A stretch of 20,708 nucleotides of DNA, from positions 1 through 20,708 of the forward strand of contig CAZGKE010000056.1 of NCBI GenBank assembly GCA_964526035.1, given 5' to 3'. The position numbers were made by a program, and so were the translations under genes. Origin of the DNA: DAOMOD01 sp964526035. GTDB lineage: Bacteria > Pseudomonadota > Gammaproteobacteria > Xanthomonadales > BPKI01. Positions 7,790-16,802 of this stretch are shown here, piece by piece (within the stretch, counting starts at the first letter, position 1; each line of letters opens with the position of its first letter). The notes under the pieces are model-generated. The model saw only the letters and a program-made list of their open reading frames with translations, had not been told where the DNA came from and searched no databases.

Positions 7790-8161
7790 TCAGAATCCGG
7801 CGCGCTCGCGGTGCTCGAAGCTCGAAATATGGATGCGCGCCGGGTCCGGCAGCGGCACTGGCGTGACCGTACACTTGATGGTCAGCAGGCGCAGGTGCGG
7901 GTTCAGGCCAGGTGTCTTCTGGAAGAAGCAGGTGCGTAGCGGGGCAGCAGGTGCCAGACACGCGTAGCTCATGCGTACCGGAACCGCATGTACGTGAAAC
8001 TGGACCTGGCTGGCGGATGTGCAGATCTGCAGTCCTCCCATGTCCCAGTTGGCATCGACGGTGAAGGCGACGGCGGGAAGTGCCACGGCAAACAGCAGCA
8101 AGCCTGCTGCGGCGTGGCGCGCGATCAATAGTCGCCTGGAAGCGGTTCGCAGTAACGTCAT
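7790..8161 (-). CDS. Small secreted four-cysteine protein of unknown function
   Basis: The 123-residue product starts MTLLRTASRRLLIARHAAAGLLLFAVALPAVA, a convincing signal peptide with an AVA cleavage site before Phe33. The mature part of about 90 residues has four cysteines (47, 68, 78, 97), suggesting two disulfides in the periplasm or outside the cell. I do not recognise a family. The ATG at 8161 lacks a good ribosome site. An in-frame GTG at 8212 does have a purine-rich AGGGGG upstream and would add 17 residues before the signal peptide, so the start is uncertain. The gene lies 145 bp upstream of the M16 peptidase gene on the same strand and could be transcribed with it. That it is a real gene is supported mainly by the signal peptide and cysteine pattern. 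Confidence 0.6.
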   Translation of the reverse strand: MTLLRTASRRLLIARHAAAGLLLFAVALPAVAFTVDANWDMGGLQICTSASQVQFHVHAVPVRMSYACLAPAAPLRTCFFQKTPGLNPHLRLLTIKCTVTPVPLPDPARIHISSFEHRERAGF

Positions 8162-8434
8162 CAATTCTGGAGGGGGTCTTGCGGGCCTTGCCCGGGCTTG
8201 GAGCGCCCGCACCGCGCCGTCCCCCTGGCCGGCCGGATGCGTGTCAACGCCCGGAACAAGCTAGCGCACATGTCGGCGCATGGATAGGCCGAAAGCCAGG
8301 GATTTTGCACATCACGGCCACAGGATGAGGGTGTTGCCCCGGATCCCACCCGTCGACGACCGCAAATCGCGATATTTCGCCCGCATTGCGCCACGGAGCT
8401 GAACGTCCCGCTCAGGGCGATGTGATGGCGTGGA

Positions 8435-9301
8435 CTAAGCCTGATCGGAGACCCGAACCAACCCCTCCTGCGCGGTGGACGCGACCAGCCGGCCGTCGCG
8501 GCTGAAGATCTGCCCGCGCGCCAGTCCGCGCGCGCCACCCGAAGACGGACTGTCGCAGGCATACAGCAGCCACTCGTCGGCGCGGAACGGCCGGTGGAAC
8601 CACAGGGCATGATCGAGGCTAGCCATCATCACGTTGTGCTGCAGGTAGGAGACGCCGTGAGGGAACGTGGTGGTGCCGATCAGGTGAAAGTCCGAGGCGT
8701 AGGCAAGCATGGCGCGATGCAGTGCGGGGTCGTCGTCAATGCTGTCGCTCAGCTTGAACCATACGTGCTGGAAGGGGGGGCGCTTCGGCGGCTTCAGTTC
8801 GTCGCGTGCTTGCACATGGCGGAAGTCGAAAGGGCCGCGTCGGGTCAGCCAGCGCTGGACCTTGGTCGGCAGGGCAGCGATGACCTCGGGGTCGAACCGG
8901 TTTTCCTCCAGATCCTCTGGCGCAGGCACCTCAGGCATTGCGGTCTGGTGACCTAGCCCGGGCTCGTCAATATGGAATGATGCGGCCAGATTGAAGATCG
9001 GTTTGCCGTGCTGGATGGCCACCACGCGCCTGACCGAAAAACTGTTGCCGTCGCGCGAGCGGTCGACGTCGTAGACGATCGGCGCCTCGATGTCGCCCGC
9101 GCGCAGGAAGTAGGCGTGCAGGGAATGTGCCTGCCGAGCGGGGTCGACGGTCTTCTGCGCTGCCGACAGCGCCTGACCCAGGACCTGCCCGCCGAACACA
9201 TACTTGGTGCCGATATCGCGGCTCTGCCCACGGAACAGGTTGTCCTCCAGGCGTTCGAGACGCAGCAGATCGATCAATTCTTCGACGACTGGGATGGGCA
9301 T
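8435..9301 (-). CDS. tesB: Acyl-CoA thioesterase II
   Basis: The 288-residue protein matches TesB over its whole length (E. coli TesB is 286). It hydrolyses medium and long acyl-CoA to free fatty acid and CoA in the cytoplasm. It has two hot-dog halves: the first with NLFRGQSRDIGTKYVFGGQV (residues 21-40) and AHSLHAYFLRAGD, the second with the active-site strand YASDFHLIGT, MMASLDHALWFH and STAQEGLVR. The E. coli triad D204, T228 and Q278 is represented at the same numbers by D204, S228 and Q278, so serine replaces threonine. No clear ribosome site precedes the ATG, but no other start fits. The space downstream to the small secreted gene (273 bp) holds no recognised gene. Confidence 0.95.
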   Translation of the reverse strand: MPIPVVEELIDLLRLERLEDNLFRGQSRDIGTKYVFGGQVLGQALSAAQKTVDPARQAHSLHAYFLRAGDIEAPIVYDVDRSRDGNSFSVRRVVAIQHGKPIFNLAASFHIDEPGLGHQTAMPEVPAPEDLEENRFDPEVIAALPTKVQRWLTRRGPFDFRHVQARDELKPPKRPPFQHVWFKLSDSIDDDPALHRAMLAYASDFHLIGTTTFPHGVSYLQHNVMMASLDHALWFHRPFRADEWLLYACDSPSSGGARGLARGQIFSRDGRLVASTAQEGLVRVSDQA

Positions 9302-9370
9302 GGGTTGGGGGGCGATTTCGTTTCGGGTGGGGGCGGAAGTATACGGGGGAGGGATCAGCCCCTAGCGCTT

Positions 9371-9535
9371 GGGGCAAGGGACTGGGGCCTGGGGCCTAGG
9401 GCTTAGGGCTTTGGGCCCAGGGGAAAAGCCGGCACCCGGATGGACTCTCGCTTCTTCGAGTGTTTCGGTGCACCGTAGCCGTTGGTCAAGATCAATCCCT
9501 CTCCCGCTCGCTACCGTCTAGGCCCCAAGCCCTGA
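9371..9535. repeat. GGG-headed degenerate heptamer array with inverted partner
   Basis: From 9371 to 9426 the sequence reads as eight consecutive seven-base units beginning GGG: ggggcaa, gggactg, gggcctg, gggccta, gggctta, gggcttt, gggccca, ggggaaa. At 9518-9533 the reverse complement contains two more units (gggcttg, gggccta), giving an inverted pair across about 90 bases. The whole element fills the divergent interval between tesB (start 9301) and the hydroxylase gene (start 9558), so any promoter for either gene must lie in or next to it. I see no clear sigma-70 boxes there. Confidence 0.75.
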
Positions 9536-9557
9536 CACCAAACACCGTCAGTCCCTC

Positions 9558-10391
9558 ATGCCCGACCCCACCCACGAACCCCTCCTTCGCCTCGGCCTGT
9601 TCGCCGCCGTCTGGCTGCTGCTTGCGTGGGCAGAATGGCGCTGGCCGCGGCGGCGTGAGGACATGCAGCGCAGCGGGCGCTGGACCGCGAACTTCGGGCT
9701 GGTACTGATTGACTCGCTGGCGCTGCGGCTGCTGCTTCCGTTCCTGGCGGTGGAGGCGGCGCTGCTGGCGGGCGAGCGTGGCTGGGGGCTGTTCAATCTC
9801 GTGGCGACACCTTACTGGCTGGCGTTCGCCGTCTCTCTGCTGGTGTTCGATATGGCGATCTACTGGCAGCACCGCATCTTCCACCTGGTGCCATTGCTGT
9901 GGCGACTGCACCGCGTGCACCACAGCGATCTGCATCTGGATGCAAGCTCAGGGATCCGCTTCCACCCGGTCGAGATCTTGCTGTCGATGCTGCTCAAGAT
10001 TGCCCTCGTGTTCGCGCTGGGCGCGCCAGCGCTGGCGGTGCTGGTGTTCGAGATCCTGCTCAACCTGTTTTCGGTCTATACGCACGCCAACCTGGCGCTG
10101 CCGGCGCGGCTCGATCGCGTCTTGCGCTGGATTTTCGTCACTCCCGACATGCACCGCGTACACCATTCCATCGTGCATCGCGAGCAGCTGCACAACTTCA
10201 GTTTCAATCTGTCGATCTGGGATCGCCTGTTCCGGAGCTACAAATTCGACGCCGATGCAGGACAGCACGGCATGACCATCGGCGTCGACGAATTCCGCGA
10301 CGCGCGCAGTCTGGGCCTCGTGTCCCTGCTGCTCCAGCCGTTCCGCCGCGATCCCGAAAGGGCCCGCCAAGCAGAGCGTTCGCCCCCGTAG
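9558..10391 (+). CDS. Membrane fatty acid hydroxylase / sterol desaturase family protein
   Basis: The 277-residue integral membrane protein carries the histidine clusters of the fatty acid hydroxylase superfamily, which bind a di-iron centre: HRIFH (105-109), HRVHH (118-122), FHP (H136), HAN (H176) and HRVHH (199-203) followed by H207. Hydrophobic segments lie at about residues 9-24, 45-70, 86-102 and 140-175. Such enzymes hydroxylate or desaturate lipid substrates at the membrane using oxygen and an electron donor; the substrate here cannot be told. The ATG at 9558 has no strong ribosome site. The stop codon TAG (10389-10391) lies inside the GTAG head of a REP-like repeat, so the last residues may have been altered when the repeat inserted. 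The following gene is convergent. Confidence 0.9.
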   Translation: MPDPTHEPLLRLGLFAAVWLLLAWAEWRWPRRREDMQRSGRWTANFGLVLIDSLALRLLLPFLAVEAALLAGERGWGLFNLVATPYWLAFAVSLLVFDMAIYWQHRIFHLVPLLWRLHRVHHSDLHLDASSGIRFHPVEILLSMLLKIALVFALGAPALAVLVFEILLNLFSVYTHANLALPARLDRVLRWIFVTPDMHRVHHSIVHREQLHNFSFNLSIWDRLFRSYKFDADAGQHGMTIGVDEFRDARSLGLVSLLLQPFRRDPERARQAERSPP

Positions 10392-10461
10392 GAGCGCACC
10401 CGTGCGCGACCGTCCCATTGCTTCGAGGCTGTGCCTTGGTCGCCCACGGGTGGGCTCCTAC
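10388..10461. repeat. Inverted pair of GTAG-headed REP-like palindromes (family A)
   Basis: The unit at 10388-10410 begins GTAGGAGC and contains the palindrome GCGCACCCGTGCGC. A second unit in opposite orientation at 10439-10461 ends GCTCCTAC and contains GCCCACGGGTGGGC. The two differ only by exchange of paired stem bases, as in bacterial interspersed mosaic elements. GTAG-headed REPs mobilised in trans by RAYT transposases are known from Stenotrophomonas; no RAYT gene is in this window. The unit supplies the stop codon of the hydroxylase gene and lies between convergent genes. Confidence 0.85.
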
Positions 10462-10530
10462 ATGAGCGGCGCCCATGTCGCCCATGGGAGGGATCGGCCG
10501 ATTCGCGTCTGCGCCGCGCTTCGCCCGGAC

Positions 10531-10919
10531 CTACCCGAAGGCCGTGCGCACGGCTTCGGGAAGAGGCACGGACTTCCCGGTCGCCGGGTCGACCCACACC
10601 ATCACCGTTTCGCCATCGCTGTACAGCGCGTCCGGATCGTCGACCGACACGATGCGATGCGCGATCGTCACACTGCTGTTGCCCAGGCGCGCCGCATGCA
10701 GCGTCACTTCAAGATGGCCCGGCCAATCGAGCTGGCGACGGTAGTTGACGTTGGTGTTCGCCACCACCGGCGCCACTTCGCTGCTGTTCCAGCACGCCAG
10801 CGTCTGCATCCAGCGGATGCGTGCCTCCTCGACGTAGGTCAGGTACACACTGTTGTTGACGTGGCTGAAGGCGTCGAGGTCGCGCCAGCGGACGTCGATG
10901 CGCGAGGTGTGCAGCAGTT

Positions 10920-10923
<4 letters not shown>
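10531..10923 (-). CDS. FadM-like hot-dog acyl-CoA thioesterase
   Basis: This 130-residue single hot-dog protein resembles E. coli FadM (132 residues) and the YbgC/4-hydroxybenzoyl-CoA thioesterase group. The signature is DLDAFSHVNNSVYLTYVEEAR (residues 15-35), with Asp17 in the catalytic position, and VVANTNVNYRR at about 53-63. It should release free acid from acyl-CoA in the cytoplasm; the chain length is not predictable. Its ATG overlaps the stop of uvrA in the sequence ATGA (10920-10923), so translation is probably coupled to uvrA. The functional link to DNA repair is unclear and may simply reflect transcriptional economy. The symbol fadM is not assigned because several close hot-dog families share the motif. 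Confidence 0.88.
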
Positions 10924-13766
<2,843 letters not shown>

Positions 13767-13853
13767 GGGGGTGGGGCGTGGGAACAAGCCGGCAACTATA
13801 GCGGAGGCGCATGAACGCAAGGACAAAGCGGCGATCATTGCTGCCATCTGGCG

Positions 13854-13876
13854 GTCGCCCCCGGGTGGGCTGCTTT
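13854..13876 (-). repeat. Decayed copy of REP-like family A
   Basis: GTCGCCC...CGGGTGGGCT matches the reverse-oriented family A unit at 10439-10461 but has lost the terminal CTCCTAC (it reads CTGCTTTTC). It lies in the uvrA-rplU interval. Confidence 0.55.
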
Positions 13877-13904
13877 TCAGGGTACGGTCTGGTGCACCGC
13901 GCCC

Positions 13905-13978
13905 GTAGGGCGGCATCCCCATGCCGCCGCTCTGCAACGTTGAAGGTGGCGATGTCGGCATGGGGATGCCGACCTGCG
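13905..13978. repeat. Two-hairpin REP-like element, family B, copy 1
   Basis: GTAG head at 13905 followed by GGCGGCAT-CCCC-ATGCCGCC (13909-13928), a perfect eight-pair stem. After a 25-base spacer comes a second perfect stem, GTCGGCAT-GGGG-ATGCCGAC (13954-13973), which is nearly the reverse complement of the first. This is an inverted REP pair. A second copy lies after murJ. The interval 13767-14158 otherwise holds family A copies and the rplU promoter; I see no gene in it. Confidence 0.85.
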
Positions 13979-14024
13979 TGCCTTCGTGGGGGTGACCGGT
14001 GCGTGGCATCAATGCGACGGGACA

Positions 14025-14047
14025 GTCGCCCACCAGTGGGCTCCTAC
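14025..14047 (-). repeat. REP-like family A unit upstream of rplU
   Basis: GTCGCCCACCAGTGGGCTCC followed by TAC is a reverse-oriented GTAGGAGC unit with the palindrome GCCCACCAGTGGGC. It ends 19 bases before the -35 box of the rplU promoter. Confidence 0.8.
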
Positions 14048-14066
14048 GGGGCACGGCCATATGCCA

Positions 14067-14096
14067 TTGACCCGGAACTGGACAATCTTTTATCAT
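14067..14096 (+). promoter_or_regulatory. Sigma-70-like promoter for rplU-rpmA
   Basis: TTGACC (14067-14072), an 18-base spacer and TATCAT (14091-14096). This would start transcription at about 14103, leaving a leader of roughly 55 bases before rplU. It is the best promoter match in the interval, inferred from sequence only. Confidence 0.6.
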
Positions 14097-14158
14097 TCCG
14101 CGGCTCTGCCGGCTGAATAGCGGCAGAAGCCAAGAATAACTACAGAGGAATTTCAACG

Positions 14159-14470
14159 ATGTACGCAGTATTCCAGACCGGCGGCAAGCAGTACCGCGCG
14201 GTGCCCGGTGAGGTGCTCCGGGTTGAACTGCTGGACGCCGAGCCCGGCAGCACGGTCGAAATCGACCGCGTGCTGATGCTTGGCGACGGCGAGACCATCA
14301 CCATCGGCACCCCCCTGGTGGAGGGCGCCAAGGTCACCGCCACCGTGCGTGCCCATGGCCGCCACGACAAGATCAAGATCATCAAATTCCGCCGGCGCAA
14401 GCACCATCGCAAGCAGATGGGCCACCGTCAGCACTACACCGAGATTGAAATCTCGGGCATTTCGGCCTGA
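14159..14470 (+). CDS. rplU: 50S ribosomal protein L21
   Basis: The 103-residue protein starts MYAVFQTGGKQYRAVPGEVLRV-type L21 sequence and ends with the conserved KIIKFRRRKHHRKQMGHRQH stretch and YTEIEISGI. It binds 23S rRNA in the large subunit. The length equals that of the E. coli protein. AGAGGA lies nine bases before the ATG. It is the first gene of the pair with rpmA, which begins 18 bases after its stop. Confidence 0.98.
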   Translation: MYAVFQTGGKQYRAVPGEVLRVELLDAEPGSTVEIDRVLMLGDGETITIGTPLVEGAKVTATVRAHGRHDKIKIIKFRRRKHHRKQMGHRQHYTEIEISGISA

Positions 14471-14488
14471 ACGCGGAGGTAGACAGCC

Positions 14489-14749
14489 ATGGCACACAAA
14501 AAGGCAGGCGGCTCAACCCGTAACGGCCGCGATTCCAATCCCAAGTTCCTGGGCGTCAAGCTGTACGGCGGTCAGGCGGTAAGCGCCGGCAACATCATCA
14601 TCCGCCAGCGCGGCACCCAGTTCCACCCCGGCGAAAACGTCGGTTGTGGGCGCGACTACACCCTGTTCGCCCTGAAGGACGGCGAGGTCAAGTTCGCGGT
14701 CAAGGGTCCGAAGAACCGTCGTTTCGTGAGCGTCGTCACCGCCGAATAA
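14489..14749 (+). CDS. rpmA: 50S ribosomal protein L27
   Basis: The 86-residue product begins MAHKKAGGSTRNGRDSNPK, the flexible N-terminal tail that reaches the peptidyl transferase centre; no cleaved leader is present, unlike in Firmicutes. The middle has LGVKLYGGQAVSAGNIIIRQ and RGTQFHPGENVGCGRDYTLF, and the end KNRRFVSVV. GGAGGT lies shortly before the ATG. It is co-transcribed with rplU and followed by a strong terminator. Confidence 0.98.
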   Translation: MAHKKAGGSTRNGRDSNPKFLGVKLYGGQAVSAGNIIIRQRGTQFHPGENVGCGRDYTLFALKDGEVKFAVKGPKNRRFVSVVTAE

Positions 14750-14776
14750 GCGGTCGCGCCATCGCGGTTCAGAGAA

Positions 14777-14799
14777 GCCCCGCCGAGCGCGGGGCTTTT
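14777..14799 (+). terminator. Rho-independent terminator of rplU-rpmA
   Basis: GCCCCGC (14777-14783), loop CGAGC, GCGGGGC (14789-14795), then TTTT. It lies 27 bases after the rpmA stop, separating the ribosomal pair from obgE. Confidence 0.9.
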
Positions 14800-14926
14800 C
14801 GTATGCGCTTTCCGTCTTCCGACTCCGGGCTATGCTACGGAACCTCCGAACCAGTCCTCGCACGTCGCGCACGGACTGGCTCGGAGATTCCCCAGGTCCG
14901 CGTCCGCAATCCAGAGTCCCGCCACC

Positions 14927-15976
14927 ATGAAATTCGTCGACGAAGCAGAAATCCGCGTTGAGGCCGGCAACGGCGGACACGGCTGCGCCAGCTTCCGCCG
15001 CGAGAAGTTCATTCCCTTCGGAGGCCCCGACGGCGGTGACGGCGGCAATGGCGGCAATGTGTGGCTGGTCGCCGATGAGGGTCTGAATACCCTGGTCGAC
15101 TTCAGGCACATGCGTCGCTTCCGCGCCAAGCGCGGCGAGAACGGCATGAGCCGCCAGAAGTACGGCAAGGGCGGTGCCGACACGGAAGTGGAGGTGCCCA
15201 TCGGCACCGTGGTCACCAACGTCGACACCGGGGAAGTCATCGGCGATCTCACGGTTGACGGTGAACGCCTGCTGGTCGCCGAGGGAGGGCGGGGCGGCAA
15301 GGGCAACGTGCATTTCAAGAGCTCGACCAACCGCGCGCCGCGCCAGTTCACCCAGGGCACGCCCGGCGAGCAGCGGCTGCTCAAGCTGGAGCTCAAAGTG
15401 CTTGCCGATGTCGGGCTGCTGGGATTCCCCAACGCCGGCAAGAGCACGTTCATCCGCGCGGTCTCGGCGGCCACGCCGCGCGTGGCGGATTATCCGTTCA
15501 CCACCCTGCATCCGAACCTCGGTGTGGTTCGCGTGGAGTCCCACAAGAGTTTCGTGCTGGCCGACATTCCCGGTCTGATCGAAGGTGCGGCCGACGGCGC
15601 CGGCCTCGGCATCCGTTTTCTCAAGCACCTGCAGCGCACCCGGTTGCTGCTGCATCTGGTGGACATGGCGCCGCTCGAGGGCGACGCGGAAGTGGTTCGA
15701 CAGGTGCACGCCATCGTGGCCGAGCTGGAAAAGTTCGACGCCGAACTCGCGGCGCGCCCGCGCTGGCTGGTTTTCAACAAGGCCGACCTGGTGCCTGATG
15801 AGGAGCGTCAGTCCCGGGCCGAGGCGCTGGTGACCGAACTCGGCTGGGAAGGTCCCTGGTTCCTGGTCTCGGCGCTGGCCAAGCAGGGAACGGACGAGGT
15901 CTGCCGCAAGGTGATGACCTTCCTTGACACGCAGCGCGAGGAAGCCAGGCTCGAATCAGAGTCGCCGGCGGAATAG
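14927..15976 (+). CDS. obgE: Obg family GTPase (ObgE/CgtA)
   Basis: ObgE is a ribosome-associated GTPase that acts in 50S assembly and the stress response. The 349-residue protein has the glycine-rich Obg domain at residues 1-158 (MKFVDEAEIRVEAGNGGHGC, FGGPDGGDGGNGGNVW) and the G domain: G1 GFPNAGKST (166-174), switch region with YPFTTLHPNLG (189-199), G3 DIPGLIEGA (213-221), G4 NKAD (284-287) and G5 SAL (315-317). The C-terminal acidic tail is short. The start is the usual one for the family; the ribosome site is weak. It has its own spacing after the rpmA terminator. A TATGCT at 14831-14836 could be its -10 box, but no good -35 is seen. Confidence 0.97.
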   Translation: MKFVDEAEIRVEAGNGGHGCASFRREKFIPFGGPDGGDGGNGGNVWLVADEGLNTLVDFRHMRRFRAKRGENGMSRQKYGKGGADTEVEVPIGTVVTNVDTGEVIGDLTVDGERLLVAEGGRGGKGNVHFKSSTNRAPRQFTQGTPGEQRLLKLELKVLADVGLLGFPNAGKSTFIRAVSAATPRVADYPFTTLHPNLGVVRVESHKSFVLADIPGLIEGAADGAGLGIRFLKHLQRTRLLLHLVDMAPLEGDAEVVRQVHAIVAELEKFDAELAARPRWLVFNKADLVPDEERQSRAEALVTELGWEGPWFLVSALAKQGTDEVCRKVMTFLDTQREEARLESESPAE

Positions 15977-16046
15977 GCGGATTCATGAACGCCTGGCGGG
16001 AGCAGCCTGGAACGAATCCCCACTTTCGCTTGCCCACCATGCATCT

Positions 16047-16164
16047 CCTCCCTCCGCGTGCGGGGGGAGGCCGGGAGGGGGGCATTTCGAAGCCGGGGTG
16101 ACCGGGATTCCCGGTGGAATCAAGAGCACCCCCATCCCGACCTTCCCCCGCAAGCGGAGGAAGG
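16047..16164. repeat. Pair of related GC-rich palindromes between obgE and rpsT
   Basis: The arms 16047-16057 (CCTCCCTCCGC) and 16060-16070 (GCGGGGGGAGG) pair with one mismatch. The arms 16141-16151 (CCTTCCCCCGC) and 16154-16164 (GCGGAGGAAGG) also pair with one mismatch. A short perfect palindrome, CCGGGATTCCCGG, lies at 16102-16114. The arms of the two large palindromes are alike, so they look like two copies of one dispersed element. The 332-base interval 15977-16308 holds these and the rpsT terminator; no credible gene was seen. Confidence 0.65.
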
Positions 16165-16256
16165 AGCCAGGGATTCGTCGTCCCCGCATGCCCAGAAGGA
16201 AGGTAGAGATGCGTTGTACGCGCAGGCGCAGCAACGGGCCGGGGACAAGCGGCAAA

Positions 16257-16283
16257 CAAAAAAGCCGGCTTCAAGCCGGCTTT
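16257..16283 (-). terminator. Rho-independent terminator of rpsT
   Basis: Read on the reverse strand: AAAGCCGGC, short loop TTGAA, GCCGGCTTT, continuing into a T-run. It begins 25 bases after the rpsT stop codon. Confidence 0.88.
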
Positions 16284-16308
16284 CATGACGTACCGATGTA
16301 GCGACGAC

Positions 16309-16587
16309 TCAGGCGGCGACGGATTCCCCGGCTGCCTTGATGCGCGCGGTCAGGCGGCTCTTGTGGCGAGCGGCCTTGTTGCGGTGGATCAGGCCGCGCG
16401 TGGAGTAGCGGTCGAGAATCGGCTCGGCGCCCTGATAGGCGGCCTTTGCGGCTTCCACGTCGCCAGCGTCGAGGGCCTTGACGACCTTCTTCACTGCCGT
16501 ACGCAGCATGGAACGGGCGCTGGCGTTGCGCTGGCGGTTGTTCTCCGCCTGGCGGGCGCGCTTCTTCGCGGACTTGATGTTGGCCAA
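16309..16587 (-). CDS. rpsT: 30S ribosomal protein S20 (TTG start)
   Basis: The 92-residue basic protein starts MANIKSAKKRARQAENNRQR and contains RNASARSMLRTAVKKV and LIHRNKAARHKSRLTARI, the S20 signature; it binds 16S rRNA. The start codon is TTG (CAA at 16585-16587 on the plus strand) with AGGAGC seven bases upstream. E. coli rpsT also starts with UUG, which is linked there to autoregulation, so the same control is possible. It is a single-gene unit with its own promoter and terminator, divergent from murJ. Confidence 0.98.
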   Translation of the reverse strand: MANIKSAKKRARQAENNRQRNASARSMLRTAVKKVVKALDAGDVEAAKAAYQGAEPILDRYSTRGLIHRNKAARHKSRLTARIKAAGESVAA

Positions 16588-16627
16588 GGTGTTGCTCCTG
16601 AAACGTAAATCGAGCTAAAGACCGCCA

Positions 16628-16657
16628 ATTATGAAGGCCCGGGCAAAGCGCCGTCAA
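16628..16657 (-). promoter_or_regulatory. Sigma-70-like promoter for rpsT
   Basis: On the reverse strand, TTGACG (16652-16657), an 18-base spacer and CATAAT (16628-16633). The leader before the rpsT start would be about 35 bases. Confidence 0.65.
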
Positions 16658-16802
16658 TGCCCGTGTGGTCTTGAAGGGCGCGGAGCACCGAATGGCCAAG
16701 GCGGATCGCCACCGGGAGCGCAGGATCAGGCTGAAAAAAGTCCCACGCCGGCTGGCCTCAGCCATTAACCTCTGCGCCCGGGATGTCCGCAGGGGAAATG
16801 GT

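Noticed and set aside
8364..8377. AAATCGCGATATTT as a possible operator upstream of the small secreted gene
   Set aside because: The palindrome is imperfect, single, and about 200 bases from the nearest start; nothing else supports it.
13767..14156. N-terminal extension of uvrA to 1078 residues
   Set aside because: The extra 130 residues would be encoded by REP repeats and the divergent rplU promoter, and known UvrA proteins begin at the MDTIRIRGAR-type sequence.
14809..14836. obgE promoter with TTTCCG and TATGCT
   Set aside because: The -10 is plausible but the -35 is poor, so it is mentioned only under obgE.
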